Below the pieces are notes generated by a model that ran no database searches, was not told the DNA's origin, and saw only the letters and a list, made by a program, of their open reading frames with translations. A stretch of 64,000 bases of DNA from Lysobacter antibioticus (lineage in GTDB: Bacteria; Pseudomonadota; Gammaproteobacteria; Xanthomonadales; Xanthomonadaceae): assembly GCF_001442535.1 (NCBI RefSeq), contig NZ_CP013141.1:2410839-2474838 (forward strand). The letters run 5' to 3'. This document shows, one piece after another, positions 19,342-28,589 of this stretch. A program made the translations under genes and the position numbers. Positions within the stretch are counted from its first letter, which is position 1. Each line of letters begins with the position of its first letter.

Positions 19342-21192
19342 ATGCCGATGTCCGTTCGTGGCCGATCCACCGCCCTGCACTGTTCACACCCCGCACGCCC
19401 TCACCCCGCAAGTCCGCGCCCCGCCCTGCCGCGCCAAGCCGCGCGCCTGGCCCTGGCGGTCTGCGCCCTGTTGCCGTCGCTGGCCTCGGCCGCCGTCTTC
19501 ATCAACGAATTCCATTACGACGATGCGACCTCCGCCGGCGATGTCGGCGAGCGCATCGAGATCGTCGCGACCGCCGGCGAAACGCTGAGCAACTACCGCG
19601 TCTATCTGTACAACGGCAGCTCGCCCTCGTCGGCGGTGACCTACGACAACGACCTCGTGCCGGCCGGCAGCGTCGTCACCTGCGGCGGCAGCGTGCGCAT
19701 CGCGACGCTGAGCTATCCCACCAACGGCATCCAGAACGGTTCCAACGACGGCTTCGCGCTGGTCGACGGCAGCGGCAACGTGGTCCAGTTCCTGAGCTAC
19801 GAAGGCCAGATCACCGCCAGCGGCGGCCCCGCCTCGGGCCGCACCAGCACCAACCTGCCGGTGTCGGAGTCCGGTTCGACAGCGGCCGGCACCTCGCTGC
19901 AGCTGTCGGGCAGCGGCAGCGCCTACTCGCAGTTCGCCTGGCAGAACTCGGCGACCCAGACCTTCGGCGCCTGCAACAACGGCCAGAGCTTCACCACCTC
20001 GACGCCGAACACGCCGCCGAGCGTGACCTCGACCACGCCGAGCAACGGCGCGAGCAATTTCCCGGCCGCCGGCGACCTGATCGCGAACTTCAGCGAAGCG
20101 GTGACCCTGGCCAGCGGCGCGCTGACCCTGCAGTGCGCGACCTCCGGCACGGTCGCCCTGACCTATCCGTCCAGCGGCACCGCCATCACCGCCTCCACCG
20201 GCACCGCCCTGCACGCCGGCGAAAGCTGCACCTTCACGGTCGTGGCCAGCCAGGTCAGCGACGCCGGCGGCGCGCATCCGGCGGCCAACACCGTCGCCAA
20301 CTTCACCGTCCTCAGCGGCGGCGGTGGCGGCACCGGCTATTACTCGCACGTCAACACCAGCAGCGCCAGCCAGCTGCGTTGCTCGCTGCACGCGACGATC
20401 AAGGGCCACACCGTCTATCCGTACAGCGGCGGCACCACCAACGCCTGGACGATCCTGGAAATCGCCGACGAAGATCCCAACAACGCCGGCCGCATCCTCG
20501 ACGCTTACAAGAACCGCAGCTTCGTCAAGGTCACCGACCGCGCCGGCAGCGGCAGCGGCGTGAAGTACAACCGCGAACACACCTGGCCGAACTCGCTCGG
20601 CTTCGGTTCGGCCACCGGTAATCTCGGCCTGCCGTACGCGCCCTACACCGACACCCACATGCTGTACCTCACCGATGCCGGCTATAACGCCGACCGCGGC
20701 AACAAGCCCTTCGCCGACTGCTCGCTGTCGAGCGGTTGCGGCGAGCGCGTCACCGAGGTCAACAACGGCAGCGGCGGCGGCAGCGGCGTGTATCCGGGCA
20801 ACTCGAACTGGTTCAAGACGCCCGACGGCAACGCCGGTTCGTTCCAGGTCTGGGGCAAGCGCAAGGGCGACATGGCGCGCGCGGTGCTGTACATGGCCAT
20901 CCGCTACGAAGGCGGCACCGATCCGAACAACGGCCAGAGCGAACCGGACCTGGAGCTGACCGACGACCGCAGCAAGATCGTCATCACCTCCTCCTCGCCG
21001 GCCTACATGGGTCTGTTGACCACGCTGCTGTCGTGGCACCAGGCCGACCCGCCGGATGCCGCCGAACTGGCGCGCAACGAAGTGATCTTCAGCTTCCAGG
21101 GCAACCGCAACCCCTTCATCGATCACCCGGAGTGGGCCACCGCCTCGCTGTTCAACTCGGCCAAGCCGGCGAGCTGCCAGCTGATTCCCTGA
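19342..21192 (+). CDS. Secreted endonuclease I family nuclease with LTD-like and Ig-like domains
   Basis: A 616-residue secreted nuclease. The ATG at 19342 follows AAGGAG by 7 bp and gives a long signal peptide ending SLASA. The mature start, AVFINEFHYDD, is typical of lamin-tail-domain-like modules. A Big_5-like Ig domain follows (PPSVTSTTPSNGA, SCTFTV) and a Gly-rich linker near residue 330. The C-terminal nuclease half has REHTWPNS near 411, with its catalytic-type His, then DTHMLYLTD, a RGNKPF motif and GDMARAVLYMAIRY, all marks of the endonuclease I family. It probably degrades extracellular DNA or RNA for nutrition or defence. It is followed by a strong terminator. Confidence 0.93.
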   Translation: MPMSVRGRSTALHCSHPARPHPASPRPALPRQAARLALAVCALLPSLASAAVFINEFHYDDATSAGDVGERIEIVATAGETLSNYRVYLYNGSSPSSAVTYDNDLVPAGSVVTCGGSVRIATLSYPTNGIQNGSNDGFALVDGSGNVVQFLSYEGQITASGGPASGRTSTNLPVSESGSTAAGTSLQLSGSGSAYSQFAWQNSATQTFGACNNGQSFTTSTPNTPPSVTSTTPSNGASNFPAAGDLIANFSEAVTLASGALTLQCATSGTVALTYPSSGTAITASTGTALHAGESCTFTVVASQVSDAGGAHPAANTVANFTVLSGGGGGTGYYSHVNTSSASQLRCSLHATIKGHTVYPYSGGTTNAWTILEIADEDPNNAGRILDAYKNRSFVKVTDRAGSGSGVKYNREHTWPNSLGFGSATGNLGLPYAPYTDTHMLYLTDAGYNADRGNKPFADCSLSSGCGERVTEVNNGSGGGSGVYPGNSNWFKTPDGNAGSFQVWGKRKGDMARAVLYMAIRYEGGTDPNNGQSEPDLELTDDRSKIVITSSSPAYMGLLTTLLSWHQADPPDAAELARNEVIFSFQGNRNPFIDHPEWATASLFNSAKPASCQLIP

Positions 21193-21212
21193 TCGCGACC
21201 TAACAGGCAACG

Positions 21213-21245
21213 ACGAACGCCCGCTTCTGCGGGCGTTCGTTTTTC
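21213..21245 (+). terminator. Rho-independent terminator of the endonuclease gene
   Basis: A perfect 12-bp stem, ACGAACGCCCGC/GCGGGCGTTCGT, with loop TTCT followed by TTTTC, 20 bp after the stop codon. Confidence 0.93.
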
Positions 21246-21332
21246 TGGGGAACAGAAATCGCAGTGCCTGGCAGAACGCTTGCTTGCACTACCCGGTATT
21301 GACCGTGTGGCCGTATGGGTCGCAACCCGCCT

Positions 21333-21360
21333 ACCGTCATCCCCGCGCAGGCGGGGGTGA
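21333..21360. repeat. CGTCATCCCCGC-type dispersed palindromic repeat
   Basis: CGTCATCCCCGCGCAGGCGG followed by GGGTGA can fold through CCCCGC/GCGGGG. It is the widespread repeat often mistranslated as a PAFAGMT-like peptide. Single copy here. The rest of the 21246-21492 gap contains no gene. Confidence 0.65.
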
Positions 21361-21492
21361 ATGGATGCGCTTGCGAGCCACCGGCTCGCGCATCCATGAA
21401 CGCCAGGGCGCGGTGCGCCCTGGCCGGGCCGTCGAGACCTCAAGTGTCCTCGCACGAAAGTCCGGTGGATTTCCGCGCGGAGCTTACGAAGC

Positions 21493-22503
21493 TCAATCGA
21501 ACACCACCACCGGCTTGCCGATCTCGCGCGCGCCGGCCATCGAAGCGATCGCCGCGGCGCCGTCGTCGAAACCGTAGCGCGCGCCGACCACCGGCTCGAT
21601 GCGATGCCGTTCGACATCGGCCAGAAAGCCCTCGAAATCGCGCAGGCTGCCCACGCTGATGCCATGGATGTTGAGCTGGCGCGCCATGATCGGGCCGATC
21701 AGATTGCCCTCGACCTGCATGCCGTGCAGGAAGCCGATCACCGCGATGTGGGCGTTGTCGGCGGCCGCCTGCAACAGTTCGAGGAACTGCGGGCCGCCGA
21801 CCACGTCGACGATGCCGTCGACGCCGCGGCCGTCGGTGAGTTCGCGCACCGCCGCGACCAGATCGGGACGTTGCCGATAATCGATCACCGCGCGCGCTCC
21901 GAGCGCGCGCAGACGCTCGGCCTTGCCGGCATCGCTGGTGGTCGCGATCACCTCGGCGCCGCGCGCGACCGCGAGTTGCAAAGCCATCAGGGACACGCTG
22001 CCGGTGCCCTGCACCAGCACGCTGGCGCCGGGGCGCAGTTGCATGCGTTGCAGCGCGCTCCAGGCGGTGAGGCCGGACACCGGCAAGGTCGAAGCCGCTT
22101 CGTCGCCAAGGAATTCCGGCGCACGCACGATGGCATCGGCCGACAGCACGACCTGCCGCGCGAGCCAGCCATCCAGCGGGCCGCCGAGTTTGCTGAGGTG
22201 GTTCGCCGACTTGAACGGCCCGTCGATCCAGCCGGTGGTGTAGTGGCCGAGCACGCGATCGCCGGGCGCGAAGCCCTCGACGCCGTCGCCGACCGCCTCG
22301 ATGCGGCCGACCCCGTCGGACAGCGGCACGAACGGCCGCGGCAGTTCCGGCTGATAGCGGCCGGTGGCCAGGGCGTAATCGCGGTAATTGACCGAGGCCG
22401 CGGCGACGCGGATCCGGACTTGGCCCGGGCCGGGCTGGGGTTCGGCCAAGTCGACGCGGCGCAGGCTGTCGAGGCTGTGACCCTGGAGTTGGTAGGCATC
22501 CAT
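21493..22503 (-). CDS. Zinc-type alcohol dehydrogenase / quinone oxidoreductase family protein (MDR superfamily)
   Basis: A 336-residue NAD(P)-dependent oxidoreductase. The N-terminal GroES-like domain has GQVRIRVAAASVNYRDY and FVPLSDGVGRIEAVGDGV. The Rossmann domain has a nucleotide-binding stretch, GTGSVSLMALQLAVA, and VDGIVDVVGG. Catalytic-zinc Cys/His ligands are not evident, as in quinone-oxidoreductase-like members. The start at 22503 is supported by GGAGAA 6 bp upstream; further in-frame upstream codons are rejected. Divergent from a LysR regulator, which probably controls it. Substrate unknown. Confidence 0.9.
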   Translation of the reverse strand: MDAYQLQGHSLDSLRRVDLAEPQPGPGQVRIRVAAASVNYRDYALATGRYQPELPRPFVPLSDGVGRIEAVGDGVEGFAPGDRVLGHYTTGWIDGPFKSANHLSKLGGPLDGWLARQVVLSADAIVRAPEFLGDEAASTLPVSGLTAWSALQRMQLRPGASVLVQGTGSVSLMALQLAVARGAEVIATTSDAGKAERLRALGARAVIDYRQRPDLVAAVRELTDGRGVDGIVDVVGGPQFLELLQAAADNAHIAVIGFLHGMQVEGNLIGPIMARQLNIHGISVGSLRDFEGFLADVERHRIEPVVGARYGFDDGAAAIASMAGAREIGKPVVVFD

Positions 22504-22556
22504 CGTGGTTCTCCGTTGCCGGTCCGCGGACCGGCCGGGGGGGGATGCCCAGACTA

Positions 22557-22619
22557 TTGTTGAGTCACTTGCTGATATAGGATCGCGATGGCAACTCATC
22601 ATTGAGGATGTCTCAACAA
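22557..22619. promoter_or_regulatory. LysR-type operator region
   Basis: The dyad TTGAG-GATGT-CTCAA (22602-22616) fits the T-N11-A LysR box, and TTGTTGAG (22557-22564) is mirrored by CTCAACAA (22612-22619). Both lie in the 115-bp divergent gap, placed for autoregulation and for control of the MDR enzyme. Confidence 0.6.
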
Positions 22620-23545
22620 TGATCGGCGGGCTCTATTCCGAACTCGAGGCCTTCGAGGCCATCCTCCAGCACGGCAGCTTCACCGCCGCGGCCAGGCAAC
22701 TGCAGGTCACGCCGGGGGCGATCACCCGCCGGCTCAACACCCTGGAGGCCCGGCTCGGCGCCAAGCTGCTGAACCGTTCGACCCGGCGGCTGAGCCTGAC
22801 CGAGTCCGGACGCAACTACTACGCCCAAGTCGCACCGGCGTTGGCGCAGATCCTCGCCGCCGGCGAACGCGTGCACGACCTGTCGGCGCAGCCGCGCGGC
22901 GAACTGCGGGTATCGCTGCCGATGAATTTCGGCCGTTTGTACGTGATGCCGCACGTCGAGGCCTTCCTGCAGCGCTGGCCCGGCATCGACCTGGACCTGC
23001 AGTTCGACGACCGCTTCGTCGACCTGATCGGCGCCGGCTTCGACGCCGCGATCCGCATCGGCGCGCTCAGCGATTCGCGCCTGGTCGCGCGCCGCATCGC
23101 GCAGACGCGGCGGATTCTGGTGGCCTCGCCCGATTACCTGGCGCGGCACGGCGCACCGAGCACGCCAGCCGAACTGATCGACCATGACTGCCTGCACTAC
23201 ACCTTGTTCCGCGACACCCCGACCTGGGAATTCCACCGCGAGCGCGAACCGCTGCGCGTACCGGTGCGGGGCCGCTTGAAAGCGAACTACGGCGTGCCGC
23301 TGGTCGATGCCGCCGTGCACGGCCGCGGCATCCTGCAGACCGCGACCTTCGCCGTCGCCGATGAGCTCGCCAGCGGACGCCTGGTCGAAGTAATGCCGGA
23401 CTGGAGCCTGCTGCCGATCGGCATCTATGCCGTGTACCCGAGCCGCGACTACCGGCCGCGCAAGGTCGAGGCCTTCATCGACTTCGTCGAAGCGACGATC
23501 GGCGAGCCGGCGGTGTGGGACCGGGTGATTGCCGGGCGCGAATGA
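22619..23545 (+). CDS. LysR-family transcriptional regulator
   Basis: A 308-residue regulator from the ATG at 22619 (MIGGLYSELEAFEAIL). The N-terminal winged HTH has GSFTAAARQLQVTPGAITRR and LLNRSTRRLSLTESG. The effector-binding domain has LRVSLPMNFGRLYVMPHV, DAAIRIG and ILQTATFAVADELASGRLVEV. It belongs to the CrgA/DmlR-like group that controls an adjacent divergent oxidoreductase. Length is usual for the family. Confidence 0.95.
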   Translation: MIGGLYSELEAFEAILQHGSFTAAARQLQVTPGAITRRLNTLEARLGAKLLNRSTRRLSLTESGRNYYAQVAPALAQILAAGERVHDLSAQPRGELRVSLPMNFGRLYVMPHVEAFLQRWPGIDLDLQFDDRFVDLIGAGFDAAIRIGALSDSRLVARRIAQTRRILVASPDYLARHGAPSTPAELIDHDCLHYTLFRDTPTWEFHREREPLRVPVRGRLKANYGVPLVDAAVHGRGILQTATFAVADELASGRLVEVMPDWSLLPIGIYAVYPSRDYRPRKVEAFIDFVEATIGEPAVWDRVIAGRE

Positions 23546-23917
23546 TGGCTGAGCCCCGCGGGATCGTTTCGGACAGAGCAAATCCCCCGCGCTGAGGTTC
23601 TGCATCGGCATCGAATCTACGCCGGGCGCTCGCCCCCTTCGTCGAAGGGGGCGATGGTGGGCCGTGCTTATGTCGGTATCGCGTAGTCGGCCCCAACTCG
23701 CCGCCGAACCAAGAGCAGGTGCAGGTGCAGAAAAACGAAACCTCCAGTCCCCGACCACCCACTCGAAGGATTCCCCCCTTTGAAAAAGGGGGCAGGGGGG
23801 ATTTGCTCCTGCCTTCGAGTCCGGAACCAACCGCCCCCGCCCCACTCCAAGCCCGGTCCCTCATTCCGCTTTCGCGCCGTTTGCTGAAAGCTGGCTCATC
23901 GCTCCCACGGCCCGCCG
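23546..23917. other. Intergenic region with two hairpin repeats
   Basis: It contains a perfect short hairpin, CGCCCCCTTCG/CGAAGGGGGCG (23631-23653), and one copy of the CCCCCTTT/AAAGGGGG dispersed repeat (23771-23806). No open frame here resembles a gene. The mprF promoter is not obvious. Confidence 0.6.
23771..23806 (-). repeat. CCCCCTTT/AAAGGGGG dispersed repeat
   Basis: Stem CCCCCTTT-GAA-AAAGGGGG followed by CAGGGGGGATTTG; the minus-strand reading matches copies at 28020, 49201, 57422 and 58752. Confidence 0.75.
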
Positions 23918-26581
23918 ATGACTCCGCCGACTCCCGTCGCAACGACCTCCAGCTCCTGGCGCCGCGCGCTGTCGATGCTGGCCAGCCTGGCGATCCTCGC
24001 CCTGGCCCTGCATGCGCTCGCCGGCGAATTCAGCGAGCAGGGCTATCGTTCGATCCGCCATGCCTTCGCGCAATTGGAAGACCGGCGCATCGTCCTGGCC
24101 TTCCTGCTCGGCCTGGCCAGCTATGCCTGCCTGGTCGGTTTCGACGCGATCGGTCTGCGCCGCAATGCGAGCAAGGTCAAACCGCTGCGCCTGGTCGTCA
24201 CCGCCTTCCTCGCCAATGCGGTCGGCCACACGCTCGGTTTCGCCGCGCTGACCGGCGGCGCGGTGCGTTTGCGCGGCTACGGCGCGGCCGGTCTGTCGCT
24301 GGCCGACATCGGCCAAGTGGTGTTGATGAGCACGCTCGGCTTCGTGTTCGGCGCCTGGGTGTTGCTGGCCTGCGCGCTGATGTTCGAGCCGGCGCCGGCG
24401 GCGTTGTTGCTGCCGCTCGGCGAGCCGGCGATCCGCGCCATCGGCGCGGCGATCGCGCTCGCCTTCGTCGGTCTGCTGTTCGCGGTCGGGCGCAACGGCC
24501 GCACCCTGCGCTTGCGTGGCCATGCCCTGTGGTTGCCCGATCGCCGCACCGTGCTCGAAGTGACCGCCTTGAGCGTGGTCGAACTGGCCCTGGCCGGCAG
24601 CGCGCTGTACGTCCTGCTTACACCGATCGCCGGCACCGACTTCATCGGTTTCGTGGGTCTGTATCTGGTCGCGGTGGTCGCCGGCCTGCTGTCGAGCGTG
24701 CCCGCCGGCATCGGCGTGTTCGAGTGGAGCCTGCTTAAACTGTTGCCGGGGGTCGCGCCGGCAAGCCTGCTGGCGGCGGCGCTGGCCTATCGGATCACCT
24801 ATTACGCCTTGCCGCTGGTCTTGGCGACCGTGGTCGGCATGATCGGCGCCGTACGCGGGCCGGTCGCGGCGCGCGCCGGCGCCCTGCGTACCGCCTGGCT
24901 CGCGATCCGGCCGTGGTTGCCGCACGTGATCGCGCTCGCCGCGTTCGTGCTCGGCGCCGCGCTGATCCTCGACGGCACCTTGCCGAAACCGCGTCATCGT
25001 CTGGCCGGTGCGCCACTGCCCTTGATCGAGACCTCGCAATTGCTCGCCAGCCTGGGCGGCGTCGGCCTGCTGTTGATCGGCCAGGGCCTGCAACGCCGCA
25101 GCCATACCGCGTGGGCGCTGGCGCTGGCCGTGTGCATCGTGCTGCCCTTGCCGACCTGGTTGCGCGGCGGCCACCTCAGCCTGGCCCTTGCGCCGCCGTT
25201 GGTGGCGGTCGCCTTGTGGGCGGCGCGGCGCGAGTTCTATCGCGAAGGCGCCCTGCTCGACGAAGCCTGGTCGTGGCGCTGGCTGCGCAATCTCGGCCTG
25301 GTGCTGATCGCCGCGATCTGGCTGCTGTTCTTCGCCTACAGCCACGTCGAATACCGCAACGAGCTTTGGTGGGAATTCCTGGTATCGAGCAACGCGCCGC
25401 GCGCCTTGCGCGCGATGCTGCTAGTCAGCGTCACCGTGATCGCGTTCGGCCTGGCGCGCTTGCTGCATGCGGCGCGCGCGCCGCTGCCGGCGGCGAGCGA
25501 TGCCGAGCTCGCGGCGATCCGGCCGATCCTCGCCCAGGCCGACGACAGCCAGGCGCATCTGGCCCTGACCGGCGACAAGGCCTTGTTGCTCGATGCCCAG
25601 CAACGCGGCTTCGCGATGATGCAGCGCTACGGCGGTTCGCTGATCGCGATGGGCGACCCGGTCGGGCCGCCCGAGGTGGCGCGTGCGCTGATCTGGCGTT
25701 TTCGCGAGGAAGCCGACCGGCTCGGCATGCGGCCGGTGTTCTACCAGGTCGGCGAGCAGCATTGGCAGACCTACCTCGACCTCGGCCTGACCCTGGTCAA
25801 GCTCGGCGAGGAAGCCCTGGTGCCGCTGACCGATTTCAGCCTGCAGGGATCAACCCGCGCCGAACTGCGCCAGGCCTGGAACCGCGGCAAGCGCGCCGGG
25901 CTGAGCTTCCGCATCGCCCCGGCCGACGAGGTCGAAGCCTTGCTGCCGGTGCTCGCGGAGATTTCCGAGGATTGGCTGGAACACAAATCCGGCGAAGAGA
26001 AAGGCTTCTCGCTCGGCCACTTCGATGCCGGCTATCTGCAACGTTTGCCCGTCGCCCTGGTCGAACAGGAAGGCCGCATCGTCGCCTTCGCCAATCTGTG
26101 GAACGCCAGCAACGGCCGCGAGCTGTCGGTCGACCTGATGCGCCACGGCGAGGCCGCGCCTAAGGGCACGATGGATTTTCTGTTCGCCGAGTTGCTGGGC
26201 TGGGGCCGCGAACACGGCTACGAGCGTTTCTCGCTCGGCATGGCACCCTTGTCGGGGCTGTCGCAGCATCGCCTCGCCGGGCGCTGGAACCGCTTCGCCA
26301 ACCTAGTCGCGCGCCACGGCGAACGCTTCTACGGCTTCGTCGGCCTGCGCCGCTTCAAGGCCAAGTACGATCCGGTCTGGCGCACGCGCTACCTCGCCGC
26401 GCCCGGCGGTATGCATCTGCCGGCGGCGTTGATCGATGTCACCCGCCTGATCTCGCTCGACCCGCGCCGGCACGACGACGGCGAGCATCGCATCGCGCGT
26501 TTCCCGACCCGCGCGCCCGAGGCTCAGGAACCCGGCGCGATACCGGCGGCCGACAACACGCGCGCGGCGACGCCGTCGTAG
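23918..26581 (+). CDS. mprF: Lysylphosphatidylglycerol synthase/flippase
   Basis: An 887-residue inner-membrane protein. The first ~510 residues hold many transmembrane helices and the flippase signature region (AVGHTLGFAALTGGAVRLR, then GLLSSVPAGIGVFEWSLL). The C-terminal cytosolic domain (about 530-850) is the DUF2156/GNAT-like aminoacyltransferase that moves lysine from Lys-tRNA to phosphatidylglycerol, with GGSLIAMGDPVG, RQAWNRGKRAGLSF and SLGMAPLSGL. The product lowers surface negative charge and gives resistance to cationic peptides. Its 3' end overlaps the convergent acvB gene by 58 bp. Alanyl rather than lysyl specificity cannot be excluded. Confidence 0.93.
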   Translation: MTPPTPVATTSSSWRRALSMLASLAILALALHALAGEFSEQGYRSIRHAFAQLEDRRIVLAFLLGLASYACLVGFDAIGLRRNASKVKPLRLVVTAFLANAVGHTLGFAALTGGAVRLRGYGAAGLSLADIGQVVLMSTLGFVFGAWVLLACALMFEPAPAALLLPLGEPAIRAIGAAIALAFVGLLFAVGRNGRTLRLRGHALWLPDRRTVLEVTALSVVELALAGSALYVLLTPIAGTDFIGFVGLYLVAVVAGLLSSVPAGIGVFEWSLLKLLPGVAPASLLAAALAYRITYYALPLVLATVVGMIGAVRGPVAARAGALRTAWLAIRPWLPHVIALAAFVLGAALILDGTLPKPRHRLAGAPLPLIETSQLLASLGGVGLLLIGQGLQRRSHTAWALALAVCIVLPLPTWLRGGHLSLALAPPLVAVALWAARREFYREGALLDEAWSWRWLRNLGLVLIAAIWLLFFAYSHVEYRNELWWEFLVSSNAPRALRAMLLVSVTVIAFGLARLLHAARAPLPAASDAELAAIRPILAQADDSQAHLALTGDKALLLDAQQRGFAMMQRYGGSLIAMGDPVGPPEVARALIWRFREEADRLGMRPVFYQVGEQHWQTYLDLGLTLVKLGEEALVPLTDFSLQGSTRAELRQAWNRGKRAGLSFRIAPADEVEALLPVLAEISEDWLEHKSGEEKGFSLGHFDAGYLQRLPVALVEQEGRIVAFANLWNASNGRELSVDLMRHGEAAPKGTMDFLFAELLGWGREHGYERFSLGMAPLSGLSQHRLAGRWNRFANLVARHGERFYGFVGLRRFKAKYDPVWRTRYLAAPGGMHLPAALIDVTRLISLDPRRHDDGEHRIARFPTRAPEAQEPGAIPAADNTRAATPS

Positions 26582-27951
26582 TCGCCGTCGAGGTGGTGAT
26601 CGCCCGGCAGTTTCTCGGTCCGTGCGGCGGCCGCCGGCAACTTCGGACACAAGGCATCGCCGTCGTCGGCGCCGTACAGGCATAGCGTGCGCACCGCCGG
26701 CATGCGCGCGATTTCCGGCGCGATCGGCAGGCCTCGGTCGCTGCTGCCGATCCAATTGCTAAGATGGAACTCGTATTCGGCTTTCTCGCCCACCGAGATC
26801 AACGTGGTCAGGGCGATCACCTCGCGGGTCGGCGACGGCAAGCGGTTGTAGGCCGCCGGCAATACGTCGGCGCCTTGCGAGAACCCGATCAACAGCACGC
26901 GCGGGCGCCGCCACTGAGCGCGGTAGTAGCGGACGATGCGATCGAGGTCGGCGGCGAAGCCCTGCGGCGTGCGCGGGCTCCAGAAATAGCGCAGCGAGTC
27001 GATGCCTACTACCGGCACGCCGGCTTTCGCCAAGCGTTCGGCCACGCTCTGGTCGAAACCGGCCCAACCGCCGTCGCCGGAAACGAAGATCGCGAAGCTG
27101 TCGCGGTGGCCGCCGCCGCTTGCAGCGACCTCGGTCAGCGGCAAGCCCTTCAGATCGGCCGGCGGCAACGGCGCGCTGACATGGCCTTGCGCACCGAGGC
27201 TGAGCAAGGCCGCGCGCAGGCCCGGCGTGGCATCGCCGCGCGCATCGCGGGCGAAACGACGCGCCTGCGGGATCGCGGCAACGAAAGCATCGCTCGCCGC
27301 CTTCGGGCACTGCGCATCGTGGCGTCCCGTGCGCGCGGCGGCGACCAACCAGGGCAACGACAACGCCGAGGGCTGCAACTGCGCCGAACGTCCGTCGCGA
27401 GCCGTCACCAGCTTCAAGGCGCCGGATGGACACAATGCGCGCGGCAGAGCCAGGCGCGGGCAGAAATCGACCGCGACCGCGCCGGCGAACAGCGTCGCGC
27501 CGCCCTGCGCGGCGATCGCATACGCCAAAGCGGCGCCCTCGCCATCGCCGAGCAACAAAGGCAGGCGGTAGGTCGACAAACGGTAATAGGCCTGCACGAA
27601 ACGCGAGAAGTTCTCGACATCGCCGGAAGAGACCGCGCAGGCGCCGCCGTCCTCGCGTAACTCGCGTTCGAGCGCGGCAACGTCGACGGTCGCAACCATC
27701 GCGCCATCGGCGACCAAGGCGTCGATGCGCGCCTTGCGTTGCGCCGCATCGAGCCCATCGGCGAACCAGAGCACGAAGCGCTGCGCTTCGCCGGAGGGCA
27801 GACGCACCGGGATGTTTTGGAAGCGGCCGTGGGACACGCTGCGCGCGAGCGCAGGCGCGGCCGTCGTCGCCGTTGGCGCCGCCATCGCTGTGCAGGACGC
27901 AGCGATCAGCGTTAGAGACAGGACCCACCTGGCAGGAATCGTTATAGGCAC
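26524..27951 (-). CDS. AcvB/VirJ-family protein, putative lysyl-phosphatidylglycerol hydrolase
   Basis: A 475-residue periplasmic protein. GTG at 27951 is chosen because AGGAGG lies 8 bp upstream and it gives a clean signal peptide ending TAMA. It has the two tandem alpha/beta-hydrolase-like parts of AcvB: a degenerate first half (LLLGDGEGAALAYA) and a second half with FVSGDGGWAGFDQ, the nucleophile elbow GFSQGADV and a late DHHLDGDY. In Agrobacterium, AcvB hydrolyses lysyl-PG in the periplasm and is paired with the MprF homologue LpiA. Here the pairing is kept but convergent, with coding ends overlapping. Confidence 0.9.
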   Translation of the reverse strand: MPITIPARWVLSLTLIAASCTAMAAPTATTAAPALARSVSHGRFQNIPVRLPSGEAQRFVLWFADGLDAAQRKARIDALVADGAMVATVDVAALERELREDGGACAVSSGDVENFSRFVQAYYRLSTYRLPLLLGDGEGAALAYAIAAQGGATLFAGAVAVDFCPRLALPRALCPSGALKLVTARDGRSAQLQPSALSLPWLVAAARTGRHDAQCPKAASDAFVAAIPQARRFARDARGDATPGLRAALLSLGAQGHVSAPLPPADLKGLPLTEVAASGGGHRDSFAIFVSGDGGWAGFDQSVAERLAKAGVPVVGIDSLRYFWSPRTPQGFAADLDRIVRYYRAQWRRPRVLLIGFSQGADVLPAAYNRLPSPTREVIALTTLISVGEKAEYEFHLSNWIGSSDRGLPIAPEIARMPAVRTLCLYGADDGDALCPKLPAAAARTEKLPGDHHLDGDYDGVAARVLSAAGIAPGS

Positions 27952-28019
27952 GCGCTGCACCTCCTGGATGCACGGCTTATACCACCAGGGTTGGATGGGC
28001 TGGGCGGATTCGGCTAAGA

Positions 28020-28054
28020 GCAAATCCCCCTGCCCCTTTTCCAAAGGGGGGAAC
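28020..28054 (+). repeat. CCCCCTTT/AAAGGGGG dispersed repeat
   Basis: GCAAATCCCCCTGCCCCTTT followed by TCCAAAGGGGGGAAC, in the gap before cutA. The rest of the 27952-28247 gap shows no gene. Confidence 0.75.
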
Positions 28055-28247
28055 GTTGGAAGGAGCCAGGGCGCTTGGACGGCCCATTGCCTCCGCGATG
28101 GGATCGGACTCAGCGGCTGCAAGAGCGACGCTTTCTGTGACGCCGGCGGATTTCCGGCCCTATTGGGCACTGCTCCGGTACCGATCCGGCCCGATCCGGC
28201 ACGCTTCGGGTTAGGCCGGTCCCGGCGGCGGCCTTACACTTGCCCGG

Positions 28248-28589
28248 ATGTCCCTCACCGACTCCACCCCGCTGCCGAGGCTGGTGCTCAGCACCTGCCC
28301 CGACGAGGCCACGGCCGACGCCATCGCATTGGCCCTGGTCGAGGAACGGCTCGCCGCCTGCGTAAGCCGTTGGCCGGGCGTGCGCTCGACCTATCGCTGG
28401 CAAGGCCGCATCGAACACGCGACCGAAGTCCAGTTGCTGATCAAGACCACCCCCGCCCTGGCCTCGGCCGTGCTCAAACGGATCGCCGAGCTGCATCCGT
28501 ATGAACTGCCGGAGGCATTGGTGGTCGAAGTCCAAGACGGCCTCGACCCGTATCTGCACTGGGTGGCCGAACAGACCCGAGACCGATGA
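28248..28589 (+). CDS. cutA: Divalent-cation tolerance protein CutA
   Basis: A 113-residue small trimeric protein. Conserved words: ERLAACVSRWPGVRSTYRWQG, KTTPALASAVLKRIAELHPY and the terminal YLHWVAEQT. Its role in copper tolerance is historical and the biochemical function is still unclear; in many proteobacteria it sits next to dsbD. The stop codon overlaps the dsbD start (ATGA), so the two are translationally coupled. Confidence 0.96.
   Translation: MSLTDSTPLPRLVLSTCPDEATADAIALALVEERLAACVSRWPGVRSTYRWQGRIEHATEVQLLIKTTPALASAVLKRIAELHPYELPEALVVEVQDGLDPYLHWVAEQTRDR

Noticed and set aside
26524..28170. Longer acvB frame with an ATG at 28170
   Set aside because: It would read through a dispersed repeat and lose the signal peptide; GTG at 27951 has AGGAGG at the right distance.
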